From: HNR sp040400085
Lineage (GTDB): Bacteria; Actinomycetota; Actinomycetes; Actinomycetales; Microbacteriaceae
NCBI GenBank assembly: GCA_040400085.1
Contig: JBBAQX010000002.1
Location: forward strand, 62,001-126,000
Length of the DNA: 64,000 nucleotides
Reading direction: 5' to 3'
Part shown: piece after piece, positions 36,530-44,627 of the stretch
Layout of the letters: each line of letters starts with the position of its first letter
Numbering within the stretch: the first letter of the stretch is position 1
The notes under the pieces: generated by a model
What the model saw: only the letters and a program-made list of their open reading frames with translations
Database searches by the model: none
What the model was told of the DNA's origin: nothing
Position numbers and translations under genes: made by a program

Positions 36530-36880
36530 TCATTGCTTTTTCTCTACGTTCTCAAAGATCTGGGTCACTGCACGGTGCTGGTGTTTGAATTGCTCCTTGT
36601 GCCTCCACTTCCTGAAGTGCCACCACGCCCACGCTCCGGCGATCGTGAATGGCTTGAAGGTGCGGCATGGGCCGATCGCAACTTCGTCCTCGAAGTGGCT
36701 TCCTCCGTCTAACGTGACGCTCAGGTATGATGAACCACTGCCTATCCAGTATTTGAGTTCCAGCTTACGATCCACCAAGTAGTAGGTCGTAAGATAGAAA
36801 TCATTGGGACGTTCGGTCAGACCCTCGACTAGGACGGTTGCGAGGGCCATGCGGCTGCGGAAGTCGACTTGGATTCTCAA
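36530..36880 (-). CDS. Hypothetical protein
   Basis: This 116-residue protein starts MRIQVDFRSRMALATVLVEG and contains the beta-rich region LKYWIGSGSSYLSVTLDGGS and a basic C-terminus (FRKWRHKEQFKHQHRAVTQI). I recognise no family. It lies in a run of small - strand genes between GcrA and TerB. Confidence 0.6.
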   Translation of the reverse strand: MRIQVDFRSRMALATVLVEGLTERPNDFYLTTYYLVDRKLELKYWIGSGSSYLSVTLDGGSHFEDEVAIGPCRTFKPFTIAGAWAWWHFRKWRHKEQFKHQHRAVTQIFENVEKKQ

Positions 36881-36901
36881 TTGCGTTCGCTCCCGCCATG
36901 T

Positions 36902-37291
36902 TCACGTTCCATAATCCACCTCATTGAGGCAGTCGAGCTTATGCGGTTCCACTCCGCCGTTGATTACACCGCAGGAACAGCGTCCCAGTAGGCCGTTGAG
37001 CTTGACCCAGTTGTCGTACTTCTCGACCGAGCCCACGCAACCCCCAGGGATGATCGACATCAGGTTCGCGTAATCCCTGAGGTGATTTATGTTGGTCCCG
37101 TCGGCACGTCCCACGATTCCCATGAAGTCATTGCAGATGACGGAACGGAGGAAGCCGCCCGGAGGAATACCCCAGAGGAGATAGCGGATGATCCCGGCGT
37201 GCATGTAGGTCGGGATTTCCACCAGCTCCATCTCAAGATGAGGTAAGTGCTTTCGGAACGCGTGAAGAGCGAAGCTGTCGGGAATATTCAT
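36902..37291 (-). CDS. Hypothetical protein
   Basis: This 129-residue protein is read from MNIPDSFALHAFRKHLPHLE. The segment GIIRYLLWGIPPGGFLRSVI followed by CNDFMGIVGRAD is a pattern I associate with small phage proteins that lack an assigned function. The start overlaps the end of the GcrA gene by 59 bases, so a slightly later start is possible. Confidence 0.62.
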   Translation of the reverse strand: MNIPDSFALHAFRKHLPHLEMELVEIPTYMHAGIIRYLLWGIPPGGFLRSVICNDFMGIVGRADGTNINHLRDYANLMSIIPGGCVGSVEKYDNWVKLNGLLGRCSCGVINGGVEPHKLDCLNEVDYGT

Positions 37292-37709
37292 ATGCCGTCC
37301 TATCGAGTGTGGAGACAACGCGGTGATAGTTGCAGTACACCCCGACGTCGTGCGTGGTGTGGCCGCAGAAGGTGTAACTATCGTCGCCGTACGGCCAACG
37401 ACAGTTGTTGGGATTGAGCTCCATGAGCTCGAGGTGAAGCGGTTCGGGTTCGGGAGGAAGCTCCCGCTGCTGAAGGACGGGATAGAAAGTCGGGGGAACC
37501 GCCGCCTTCTCCTTGGGACGCAGCACGCGAAGATCGCGGGTCTGCTTGCGGCGTTCGACCCCAAGGAGTTTCTCCCTCCAGAGTTTTCCCATGATGACGC
37601 CGCGCGTTGTGTTGAAGTGTTCGGCAATTCTGCCGGCACTCACTCCGTCGAGCCACATCTTGGCGCAGAGTTGAGTGGAGTCGTAATTCCAAACGAAAGA
37701 TTTGCCCAT
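37233..37709 (-). CDS. GcrA-like cell-cycle regulator
   Basis: This 158-residue protein starts MGKSFVWNYDSTQLCAKMWL. The N-terminus has DGVSAGRIAEHFNTTRGVIM, the GcrA helix-turn-helix, and the C-terminus the GcrA signature CRWP...FCG...YC..H (NNCRWPYGDD, TFCGHTTHDVGVYCNYH). GcrA binds methylated GANTC promoters with sigma70 in alphaproteobacteria; phage copies may redirect host cell-cycle transcription. This gene is strong evidence for an alphaproteobacterial host. Confidence 0.87.
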   Translation of the reverse strand: MGKSFVWNYDSTQLCAKMWLDGVSAGRIAEHFNTTRGVIMGKLWREKLLGVERRKQTRDLRVLRPKEKAAVPPTFYPVLQQRELPPEPEPLHLELMELNPNNCRWPYGDDSYTFCGHTTHDVGVYCNYHRVVSTLDRTAYEYSRQLRSSRVPKALTSS

Positions 37710-37807
37710 GGCTTCTCCTCCTGCCGCTGAGATGGCCCGATGCCTCACACCCCTGCAAGGCTCCCTGTTTAGATACCGACTCGGGCCAGCATCGGTGGGA
37801 GTGTAGG

Positions 37808-37840
37808 TGGGGACGCGGAAAATGGTCAAACCGCGTCCCC
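37808..37840 (-). other. Strong hairpin without U-tract
   Basis: GGGGACGCGG and CCGCGTCCCC form a 10-bp stem with a 12-base loop, in the 170-base region between the AAA+ gene and GcrA. It may slow transcription or protect an mRNA end. Confidence 0.4.
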
Positions 37841-37882
37841 GGCGCTCGTGAACCCGGAGGGTTAGGCCTTGACGCCCGCCTT

Positions 37883-39454
37883 CTACAGGATCTTCTGCGC
37901 CTTCTCGTTGGCACCCTGGGCAGAACCCGCCGCGGCCTTGGTCAGCCGCATGTGGCGGTTGCCCTCCTCACGGACAGCGCGGACGTTGTCCTGAATGTTC
38001 AAGAGGGCGTGCTGCACTTCATCTCCCGAGAAGCCCAAGACCGACTTCTCGATCAGCTTCACGAAGGTCTTGCCGAGCTTCTCCTCGTCGGACTCGTGGG
38101 TCGGCGGAGCGGCCAGCAGCTCCATGTGCTGCTTCATGCCGTAGCCGGCCGTACGGAGATCCGCCGGGGTCAGCTGCTTGCGATCGTCCGAGAGCATGCT
38201 GAGCTTGGCGCGTTCCACCACCTCGCGGATGGCGGCCGGCGACATTCCCTGCACCACTTCACCAACCGGCGAGAGATCGGCGCCCTTCTCGAGGAGTTCA
38301 CCCGTGTACTTCAGCATGAGGCGCTGGGCTGCCTCGGCGTCCGGGTTGGTCAGCGAGATGACGGCGTCGAAACGGCCGGGACGGAGGAGGGACTTGTCGA
38401 TGTTGTCGATGAAGTTCGTGGTGAGGACCACCATGATCTCATTCGACTTCGTGTCGACGCCGTCGAGGATGTTCACGAGGTCGTTGACGGACTCCTCCTG
38501 GCGATCGGCCGTACGATCCACGTCCTCGGCGAAGATGACGCAGGGCTGGTAGAGCTTGGCCAGATTGAGGGCCGAGGCGAGACCGAGGGAACGGTTCAGC
38601 ATGATGAAGGTCCAGCCGTTGTCGTTCGCGACCTTGGCGGTCACACGAGCGGTCAGCGACTTGCCGGTGCCGTAGGGGCCGGACATCAGGATGCCGCGCT
38701 TGAGCGGGATGCCGTGCTTGCGGCAGGCAGCCGTGTTCTTGAGCGGGCTGAAGACGTTCACCTTGATGAGGTTCTCGACGTCACGGTTGTGGACGATGTC
38801 CGTCTCGCTGGTCGAGCTCAGGTCGAGGAACTCAGGCTGCTGCGTGAGGATGACGTCACCGTCATCGTCGACCGAGAGCTTGATTGCCTTGCCCTTGTAC
38901 ACGCTGTTGTCGCGGATGATCGCACGCGCGGTGGCGACGATCTCGGCGATGCGAGCCTGGTCACGCCGGCGAACGATACCACCGATGACGGCGCCGCGGC
39001 GATGCAGCTGGACATTGATGGGCTTGGTCACGTTGGGAATGGTCATCTGTCCCTGGGGAACCATGATGACGTCCTCCGGGTTCGGGCCGGAACGGACTGC
39101 GATGAAGTCCGGACGCATTTCGCCAAAGAAGGTCTGGACGGACTGCGGCGAGACGATGCCGTAGATCTGCACCATCGCCTTATATACGGCGACGAGCGAA
39201 TCCCAGGGCGCGCCCTCGACGAGTTCGTGACAGTCGTATTCCTGCTCCTCGTCCTTCTTGATCTGCTCGAGCGATGCGATGGCCGCATCGTACGACATGT
39301 TCATCGGATCGGCGGGGAGGATGATCTGCCGGCCTTCGTGCTTGACCTTGACGTCCAGGTTCCCCCAGACGGCGCCGTCCTCGGCCTGTGACAGACTGTG
39401 GGCGAGCTCCTGAATGAGATTCGCACCTGCGGTCTTAACTGCTGCTTTTGCCAT
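37883..39454 (-). CDS. AAA+ ATPase (classic AAA, Cdc48/FtsH-type module)
   Basis: This 523-residue protein has Walker A GPYGTGKSLTAR, Walker B CVIFAEDVDRT, a sensor region MVVLTTNFIDNIDKSLL and the arginine-finger motif LLRPGRFDAV, i.e. one classic AAA module in the second half. The N-terminal 240 residues are unassigned; the C-terminus is an alpha-helical lid plus a charged extension. Partner and substrate are unknown; remodelling of host or phage complexes is plausible. It is one of the largest non-structural genes here. Confidence 0.85.
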   Translation of the reverse strand: MAKAAVKTAGANLIQELAHSLSQAEDGAVWGNLDVKVKHEGRQIILPADPMNMSYDAAIASLEQIKKDEEQEYDCHELVEGAPWDSLVAVYKAMVQIYGIVSPQSVQTFFGEMRPDFIAVRSGPNPEDVIMVPQGQMTIPNVTKPINVQLHRRGAVIGGIVRRRDQARIAEIVATARAIIRDNSVYKGKAIKLSVDDDGDVILTQQPEFLDLSSTSETDIVHNRDVENLIKVNVFSPLKNTAACRKHGIPLKRGILMSGPYGTGKSLTARVTAKVANDNGWTFIMLNRSLGLASALNLAKLYQPCVIFAEDVDRTADRQEESVNDLVNILDGVDTKSNEIMVVLTTNFIDNIDKSLLRPGRFDAVISLTNPDAEAAQRLMLKYTGELLEKGADLSPVGEVVQGMSPAAIREVVERAKLSMLSDDRKQLTPADLRTAGYGMKQHMELLAAPPTHESDEEKLGKTFVKLIEKSVLGFSGDEVQHALLNIQDNVRAVREEGNRHMRLTKAAAGSAQGANEKAQKIL

Positions 39455-39461
39455 TTTTACC

Positions 39462-39644
39462 TCATAATGACTGAGTCGTAGTTTTGCCGTCGCGGAAGGT
39501 GACCCAGATCCTGCCTGCCGCGTCGTCTTTACGATGGGACACCTTTGTGTATCCCATGCGTTCGTAAATCTTGATTCCGGATTTGGCTCCCGCTTCCGAG
39601 AGCCAGCTGATGGTGAAGGTGTCGTCGTCGTCGAATCGCAACAT
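39462..39644 (-). CDS. Small hypothetical protein
   Basis: This 60-residue protein starts MLRFDDDDTFTISWLSEAGA and has YERMGYTKVSHRKDDAAGRI, a compact beta-alpha pattern. The -10 of a good promoter (TTGACA-17-TATGTT, 39640-39668) overlaps its ATG, so that promoter must serve the AAA+ gene downstream or the true start lies elsewhere. Function unknown. Confidence 0.55.
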   Translation of the reverse strand: MLRFDDDDTFTISWLSEAGAKSGIKIYERMGYTKVSHRKDDAAGRIWVTFRDGKTTTQSL

Positions 39645-39668
39645 ACCTTACACTTACCTCCGTGTCAA
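39640..39668 (-). promoter_or_regulatory. TTGACA-17-TATGTT promoter upstream of the AAA+ gene
   Basis: On the - strand TTGACA, a 17-base spacer and TATGTT are well placed to transcribe the 60-residue frame (leaderless or internal) and the AAA+ ATPase. Confidence 0.55.
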
Positions 39669-40349
39669 TAGAGGAGCGGAGGGTGCCCGGGTTGCGTTCA
39701 CCTGTGCGTTCATTGAGATGTTGTTCGCCGCAGCGATGCCCGCGCTGTAACCCGCACCACCGAGGACGATTTGACGGCTCTTGATCCGCTTGATGCCCTT
39801 CATGTGATCGTTGACCTCGGACATCGCCTCGTCGTAGAGAGCCGGAAGGTTGCCGGGGTTATCTGCCTTGGACTTGGCCAGCATGTTCTCGAGGCGCCAC
39901 GCCATATTGATTGCGGCACCTTTCTGGAAATTGCGGCGGACGATGCCGTCCTTGCTGGCCTCGTTCGAGAGGCGGTAGATCGTCTGCTCGATGTATGCGA
40001 ACATCTGCGAGGCGACGATGATGCGGGACTGGCGGCCCACGAAACAGTAGGTGTTGTGGTCGCGGGCTCCAGTGACACGGTAGCGGACGAACCCGCACAT
40101 GTAGTACTTGGCCACCCGGTTGGCAAGACCGCGGAACCAGGGAGTGTCATAACGCGGCTTGATGCGCTCGCCTTCCATGACACCGACGCTGTCCTCGGTG
40201 AGTTCGCCGATGTCGGCCTGGTCGTTGCGGACCAGGAGTTCCTGCACCTTCTCCATGAAGAGTGCGGCCTCGTCCTGGTTGTCGGTGCCGTTGGCCTTGG
40301 CCATCAGCTTGCGGATCTTGTCGATAAGTTTTTCGCGGTTGGCGGTCAT
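39654..40349 (-). CDS. DUF2786-type protein
   Basis: This 231-residue protein starts with LIDKIRKLMAKANGTDNQDE, then AALFMEKVQELLVRNDQADI, the DUF2786 signature. The middle (WFRGLANRVAKYYMCGFVRY and CFVGRQSRIIVASQMFAYIE) matches the usual phage DUF2786/DUF7168 architecture. Function is unknown. It is transcribed from a promoter carrying the CACCGAATCGGTG palindrome shared with three other genes. Confidence 0.82.
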   Translation of the reverse strand: MTANREKLIDKIRKLMAKANGTDNQDEAALFMEKVQELLVRNDQADIGELTEDSVGVMEGERIKPRYDTPWFRGLANRVAKYYMCGFVRYRVTGARDHNTYCFVGRQSRIIVASQMFAYIEQTIYRLSNEASKDGIVRRNFQKGAAINMAWRLENMLAKSKADNPGNLPALYDEAMSEVNDHMKGIKRIKSRQIVLGGAGYSAGIAAANNISMNAQVNATRAPSAPLLTRR

Positions 40350-40372
40350 TACGATCTCCTCTTCTTGATACC

Positions 40373-40401
40373 AGACTACACCGATTCGGTGCAGAAGTCA
40401 A
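40373..40401 (-). promoter_or_regulatory. Promoter with CCGAATCGG operator (DUF2786 gene)
   Basis: On the - strand TTGACT, a 17-base spacer ending CACCGAATCGGTG, and TAGTCT. The 13-base perfect palindrome fills the spacer next to the -10. Confidence 0.75.
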
Positions 40402-40437
40402 GGAAAGAGCGGGGTGTTACCCCCGCTCTCTTTGGTG

Positions 40438-41415
40438 TCAAGCGGCCAGCAGGACCTTGTTGGAGGCGGCCTTGCCGGCCATGTCCAGCGCCAGGTTCAT
40501 GGCCTTCAGCTTGCGGTTCGCGTTGACGCCGTACCAGGCGTTGTCCAGACGGGTTGCATCCTTGCCCATCTCGTGGTCGCAGATGAACGTGACCGCGTTG
40601 AACGCCTGCCACCAGGTGCCCATGGCGAACTCGGCGCCCGGCTGAGTCTCGAGGATGGACATGGCGCGGTCGTGCTGCTTGCTGACGCCGCCAGTTCCCT
40701 TCGCGTCGGAGGTGCGGGGGAACACCGTGGCGAAGAACTCGCTGGCCGACTCGGTGTCCAGCTTCTTGCCGGCAAGGAACGTCGCGTGTTCCTTGTATTC
40801 GTTGAGGCGGGCCTTGGCGAGACCGAGATGCTCCTTCACGATGTTCGGGTCGAACTTGTTGCGGTGGGAGACCTTCACGATCTGGTTGGACCGACCCTTA
40901 TTCAGTGCCTGAGCCATCGTGTTCTTGCAGACCACCCGGATCGGCGTGTGGCGGACGTCGGTCGGACGGCCGTAGATGTGCGGGATGGTGAAGAGCATGT
41001 AGGACTCGATCAGATCGTTCGGGACCGCCTCGAAACCGTCCATGATCTTGGCGAGGAACCAGACGATCGTTCCGTTGCGGAGCGAGCCGGCGGTGTGCAT
41101 CTGCATGCCGCCCTCGCGGACGTATTCGTCGAAGAACTCCGCACCCTCGGCGTTCTGCACGGGCTGCCAGCCCGAACCGACGATGTCCAGTTCCTCGTCC
41201 GGCTGACCGGGACGGACACGAGCGAGCAGCTGCTTGCTGGTGGTCTTGACGTACTTGCTCTGCGTATTGAAGTAGAGCGGCTTCTTCTTGACTTCCCAGT
41301 CAAGACCGGCGGCGACGAGCATTTCCTGCGGGCTCAGGTCGTTCGAGACCGAGACGCCCAGACCGTGCCAAGGGGTTTCGCCCGCGTAGGCCATTGTTTC
41401 AACTTCGTGGCTCAT
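40438..41415 (-). CDS. DUF932 (phage/plasmid-like TIGR03299) protein
   Basis: This 325-residue protein starts MSHEVETMAYAGETPWHGLG, the typical opening of DUF932 proteins (M(S/A)HxIExMAYxGExPWHGLG), and continues with TPIRVVCKNTMAQAL and the usual C-terminal helices. The family is widespread on phages and plasmids with no proven role. It has its own promoter of the GATTCGGTG group. Confidence 0.87.
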   Translation of the reverse strand: MSHEVETMAYAGETPWHGLGVSVSNDLSPQEMLVAAGLDWEVKKKPLYFNTQSKYVKTTSKQLLARVRPGQPDEELDIVGSGWQPVQNAEGAEFFDEYVREGGMQMHTAGSLRNGTIVWFLAKIMDGFEAVPNDLIESYMLFTIPHIYGRPTDVRHTPIRVVCKNTMAQALNKGRSNQIVKVSHRNKFDPNIVKEHLGLAKARLNEYKEHATFLAGKKLDTESASEFFATVFPRTSDAKGTGGVSKQHDRAMSILETQPGAEFAMGTWWQAFNAVTFICDHEMGKDATRLDNAWYGVNANRKLKAMNLALDMAGKAASNKVLLAA

Positions 41416-41464
41416 GATAAGATCCTCTTGTTTCCGTTGCGGCGATTGCCACCGCATGTTCAAT

Positions 41465-41493
41465 AGTCTACACCGAATCACCACCGATGTAAA
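41465..41493 (-). promoter_or_regulatory. Promoter with GATTCGGTG operator (DUF932 gene)
   Basis: On the - strand TTTACA, a 17-base spacer TCGGTGGTGATTCGGTG and TAGACT. It carries one full GATTCGGTG and a second TCGGTG half. Confidence 0.72.
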
Positions 41494-41629
41494 TAACTTT
41501 CTTAAGAAAAAGAAACCGATCCGGTTACGGATAGACCTTTAATGTAACCTCGCCAGTTACACATAAAATACCCCGGAAAATGCACCATATATAGTGACTC
41601 CCGATGCCGCCTACTTTACAGCATGTATA

Positions 41630-41658
41630 TTGACACCTTCACCGATTCGGTGTAGACT
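41630..41658 (+). promoter_or_regulatory. Promoter with CCGATTCGG operator (41688 gene)
   Basis: TTGACA, a 17-base spacer ending CACCGATTCGGTG and TAGACT. The same 13-base palindrome occurs at 40379-40391. Confidence 0.78.
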
Positions 41659-41687
41659 GCATGAATTGCCGAAAGAGGAGTTTCGCA

Positions 41688-42125
41688 ATGAAAGTCGTTT
41701 TCTCGATCAAGGGTGACACCACCGATTCCAAATTGATGGAAGCCCTCAACTACCTGCTTGAGGCGGGGTATCCGTTCACTGTGCAAGGGGTGATTCCGGC
41801 CAAGAAGCCCGTAGGTGTTGAGGCACCCACCCTTCCCAAGCCGAAGGTCATCGAGGCCTTTGACATGTCGAAGGTTCCGAACGTGAAGGGCAACTCCCAT
41901 CCCGTTCGTGCACGCAAGTTCTTCCACCCTTCCGGCAAGACCGCCCGTCAGATCGCCATCGACTATGTCGATGACATGGGCACCACGACGGTCATGGACC
42001 TCACTCGGTACATGATCCGTGAAGGGTACTCGCCCTCAACCCCGCAGCCCATCATCTCCGACATTACCACTCGCGGTGACGTTGAGATCGAGGGCCACAT
42101 GCTGGGGTCCAAGAAGAGGGGCTAA
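41688..42125 (+). CDS. Hypothetical protein
   Basis: This 145-residue protein starts MKVVFSIKGDTTDSKLMEAL after a GAGGAG site, 30 bases after the -10 of a strong promoter. The C-terminal part (DYVDDMGTTTVMDLTRYMIR) looks like a winged-helix or similar small helical domain. No family is recognised. It shares its operator-type promoter with the DUF2786, DUF932 and DUF6011 genes. Confidence 0.68.
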   Translation: MKVVFSIKGDTTDSKLMEALNYLLEAGYPFTVQGVIPAKKPVGVEAPTLPKPKVIEAFDMSKVPNVKGNSHPVRARKFFHPSGKTARQIAIDYVDDMGTTTVMDLTRYMIREGYSPSTPQPIISDITTRGDVEIEGHMLGSKKRG

Positions 42126-42132
42126 CGCCCAT

Positions 42133-42231
42133 CCCAGCAGTGGACTGAGTGCGCAGCTGGGAGATCGAGTCGGGATGTATCCGCACATAGGCGGACGATC
42201 CCTACCCTCGCGTTGCGTGATGGCAGCGAGG
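42133..42231 (+). ncRNA. Three consecutive hairpins in an untranslated region
   Basis: Stems CCCAGC/GCTGGG (42133-42161), GGGAT/ATCCC with an inner CCGC/GCGG (42172-42202) and CCTCGC/GCGAGG (42206-42231) follow one another in about 100 non-coding bases between the 41688 gene and uvsW. It may be a structured 3' or 5' UTR or a small RNA. No U-tract is present. Confidence 0.4.
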
Positions 42232-42276
42232 TAGCCGCGCACCTGAGCGTGTGGGTAAACTGCTCTTCATTCCCCG

Positions 42277-42284
42277 GATAAATA
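42277..42284 (+). promoter_or_regulatory. Late-type box GATAAATA upstream of uvsW
   Basis: The box lies 23 bases before ATG 42308. T4 uvsW is a late gene, so a late box here fits. Confidence 0.55.
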
Positions 42285-42307
42285 TCGTGAAGGTAACGCT
42301 CACGGTT

Positions 42308-43804
42308 ATGTCCGACGTCATTCACATCATTCCGAAGAACGAGACGCACGTCATACTGCGTGGGCCGCTGACCCCTCTTCTGGATCTCCAAGAACATCTG
42401 ACCTTTGACGTGCCCGGCAGGGACTTCATCCCCTCCGTGAAGGCTGGGTTCTGGGACGGCCGCATCCGCATCTTCTCCGCCTACGCTCCGGCCCTACTGA
42501 AGGGACTCGTGCGTGAGGCCGCTAGCTTCTTTCAGAAGCTGGGATACGCCGTCGAGATCGACCCATCGCTCGCGCCCCAGGGACTCAAGTGGATCGGCCG
42601 TGAGGACGAGCTAATCAAGTGGGCGTCCTCCGTCACCTCGGACGAATTCGAGGATCGTGACTATCAGATGCAGGCATTTGCCAAGGCAGTGATACGCGAC
42701 CGCTGCATCCTCCTCTCGTCGACATCATCGGGTAAGACCCTGATGATGTACCGGCTTGCCCGCTACTTCATGGAGGAGACTGGGAAACCCGCTCTCCTAA
42801 TGACTACACGAACCAACCTTGTGACTCAGATGGCCGACGAGTTCAAGCAGTACTCGCCGACCCCGATCAGCATTCACACGATCATGGGTGGGTCGGAGAA
42901 ACACAACTTCAAGGCCGACTTCGTAATCTCCACATGGCAGTCCGCCGCCAAGATGCCGCCGGGGTGGTTCGAGCGGTTCTCCGTCATTTGCGCGGACGAG
43001 GTTCACAACTGGGACTCGAAGAAGCTCACTCAGATCATCTCCAATGCCCGTACGGTTGCCTTCCGCTTTGGGTTCAGCGGAACCCTCAAGGATACAAAGA
43101 GCAGCGAGATGAGCCTCGTGGGAGCCTTTGGACATGTGATCCGGGTCTCGAAGACTAAGGATCGGATCGAGGCCGGCGATACTGCTAGGCTGCGGATCAT
43201 CGGTGTCCAGTTGAGTTGGCCTGAGAAGAACCGTATGGAGGTCTACCGAGGCGGAGTCAATCGGGACGGCAAGGCCGCACCAATGAGGTACGTACAGGAG
43301 ACCGAGTACATCATCAAGCACCTCGACCGTCAAGACGTCATCATCGACTACGTCTCTAAGCTGAAAGGCAATTCCCTCATCCTGTTCAATAGGAACGAGG
43401 CGTACGGACTGCCGTTCTTTGAGAAACTGAAAGAGAGGTTCGGTAAGCGGGCCATGCTGGTGTACGGGGAGACCAACGTCGAGCAACGCGAGATGGTGAG
43501 GTCGCGCATGGCTGCAGAGAATGACATCGTCGCGCTGGCGTCCCTAGGAACTTTCTCCGAGGGGTTCAGCGTGAACAACCTACACCACGTAGTGCTGGCG
43601 TATCCACTGAAGCAGAGGATCCGACTGATGCAGTCAATCGGACGCGTGCTGAGGAAGGGAAAGGCCGAAGGTGTCTTCCACGACTTTGCTGATGACCTGA
43701 GACACAAGGTACACGAGAACTATTCGTGGCGACACTTTCTGCACCGCCTCGAGATTTACAGGGATGAGGAATTGGCGTATGAACTCATTACCATCGAGAT
43801 CTAG
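42308..43804 (+). CDS. uvsW: UvsW-like DNA helicase
   Basis: This protein of about 498 residues matches T4 UvsW (recombination-dependent replication, fork remodelling). After a small N-terminal domain ending AGFWDGRIRIFS it has motif I STSSGKTLMMYR, motif II ICADEVHNW, motif III FGFSGTL and motif VI SIGRVLRKGKA. I chose ATG 42308 because the late box at 42277 would start transcription near 42290, after the longer GTG starts (42251, 42287). Confidence 0.9.
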   Translation: MSDVIHIIPKNETHVILRGPLTPLLDLQEHLTFDVPGRDFIPSVKAGFWDGRIRIFSAYAPALLKGLVREAASFFQKLGYAVEIDPSLAPQGLKWIGREDELIKWASSVTSDEFEDRDYQMQAFAKAVIRDRCILLSSTSSGKTLMMYRLARYFMEETGKPALLMTTRTNLVTQMADEFKQYSPTPISIHTIMGGSEKHNFKADFVISTWQSAAKMPPGWFERFSVICADEVHNWDSKKLTQIISNARTVAFRFGFSGTLKDTKSSEMSLVGAFGHVIRVSKTKDRIEAGDTARLRIIGVQLSWPEKNRMEVYRGGVNRDGKAAPMRYVQETEYIIKHLDRQDVIIDYVSKLKGNSLILFNRNEAYGLPFFEKLKERFGKRAMLVYGETNVEQREMVRSRMAAENDIVALASLGTFSEGFSVNNLHHVVLAYPLKQRIRLMQSIGRVLRKGKAEGVFHDFADDLRHKVHENYSWRHFLHRLEIYRDEELAYELITIEI

Positions 43805-44030
43805 GACGCAACTCTAGCATTATAGAAATCTTATTTTATCTTGATCTTAAAATCTTAATAAGAATTCTATGAAAGGATAATCTACTCAATGGATATCTTA
43901 TATTACCTTAAAAGAATTTCTTATCAGTATCTTATTAGAATGGATCTAATCGAATCCTTGCTGATCTTATTGATCGTCGTATGTAGTATCTTAATTATAC
44001 CGGTCTAACGAATCGGGTGTCAAATTAAAA
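43805..44030 (+). other. AT-rich region with repeated ATCTTA (candidate replication origin)
   Basis: About 225 bases are strikingly AT-rich in an otherwise GC-rich genome. ATCTTA occurs seven times exactly, with further near copies (for example ATCTTG, TTCTTAT), in the same orientation. Iteron-like repeats in an AT-rich island between a replication helicase and the late sigma gene suggest an origin or a unwinding element. No gene fits here. Confidence 0.5.
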
Positions 44031-44049
44031 AATGGTAATGATGGAATGT

Positions 44050-44077
44050 TTGACATGAAGAGACGTTAGAGTAAAAC
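44050..44077 (+). promoter_or_regulatory. TTGACA-16-TAAAAC promoter for the gp55 operon
   Basis: TTGACA at 44050, a 16-base spacer and TAAAAC lie 17 bases before the gp55 ATG, at the edge of the AT-rich region. Confidence 0.6.
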
Positions 44078-44093
44078 GTGAATAGGAGTCGTA

Positions 44094-44627
44094 ATGACCC
44101 AGGACAAGACGAACTACGTCGATAAGCAGGTGTTGTACACCGCTATCGTAAAGTACAAGACACTGCAGCAAGAATGCGCCGACCAGGGTAAGCCACCTCC
44201 GCGCATGCCGGATTCCATTGGGCAGATGATCATCACCATGTCGGAACGCATGGCCCTGAGGAAGAACTTCTCAGGCTATCCCTTCCTTGATGACATGGTG
44301 TCCGATGCCATCAGCGACTGCGTCTCAGCTATCGAGGTGTTCGATCCCGATAGGACGCAGAACCCATTTGGTTATCTTGCCATCACCATCTACTACGCCT
44401 TCATCCGCAGGATCCAGAAGGAAAAGAAGGGATTATACGCTAAGTACAAGATCGCGGAGAGCATGCTGCCCGATGTTGAGTACCAGATGATGGGAAGCGG
44501 GGAAGCGTCCCCTCTCAACGACATCCTCACCAACGAATACATGGTCGCCCTGGCTCAAAAGATGGAGACCCAGGTGCCTAAGCCTGAGATCAAGACAGTC
44601 TGGAAGAAGAAGGGTACTCGTAAATGA
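44094..44627 (+). CDS. gp55: Late transcription sigma factor, T4 gp55-like
   Basis: This 177-residue protein (T4 gp55 has 185) has NFSGYPFLDDMVSDAISDCV and FDPDRTQNPFGYLAITIYYA followed by FIRRIQKEKKG, the compact sigma-like core of gp55 that recognises TATAAATA late promoters. It is first in the operon gp55-gp47-uvsY-gp46 with overlapping ends. Its presence explains the late boxes listed here. Confidence 0.92.
   Translation: MTQDKTNYVDKQVLYTAIVKYKTLQQECADQGKPPPRMPDSIGQMIITMSERMALRKNFSGYPFLDDMVSDAISDCVSAIEVFDPDRTQNPFGYLAITIYYAFIRRIQKEKKGLYAKYKIAESMLPDVEYQMMGSGEASPLNDILTNEYMVALAQKMETQVPKPEIKTVWKKKGTRK

Noticed and set aside
37952..39391. Long + strand open frame opposite the AAA+ ATPase
   Set aside because: The - strand frame has complete Walker, sensor and arginine-finger motifs; the + frame is a shadow.
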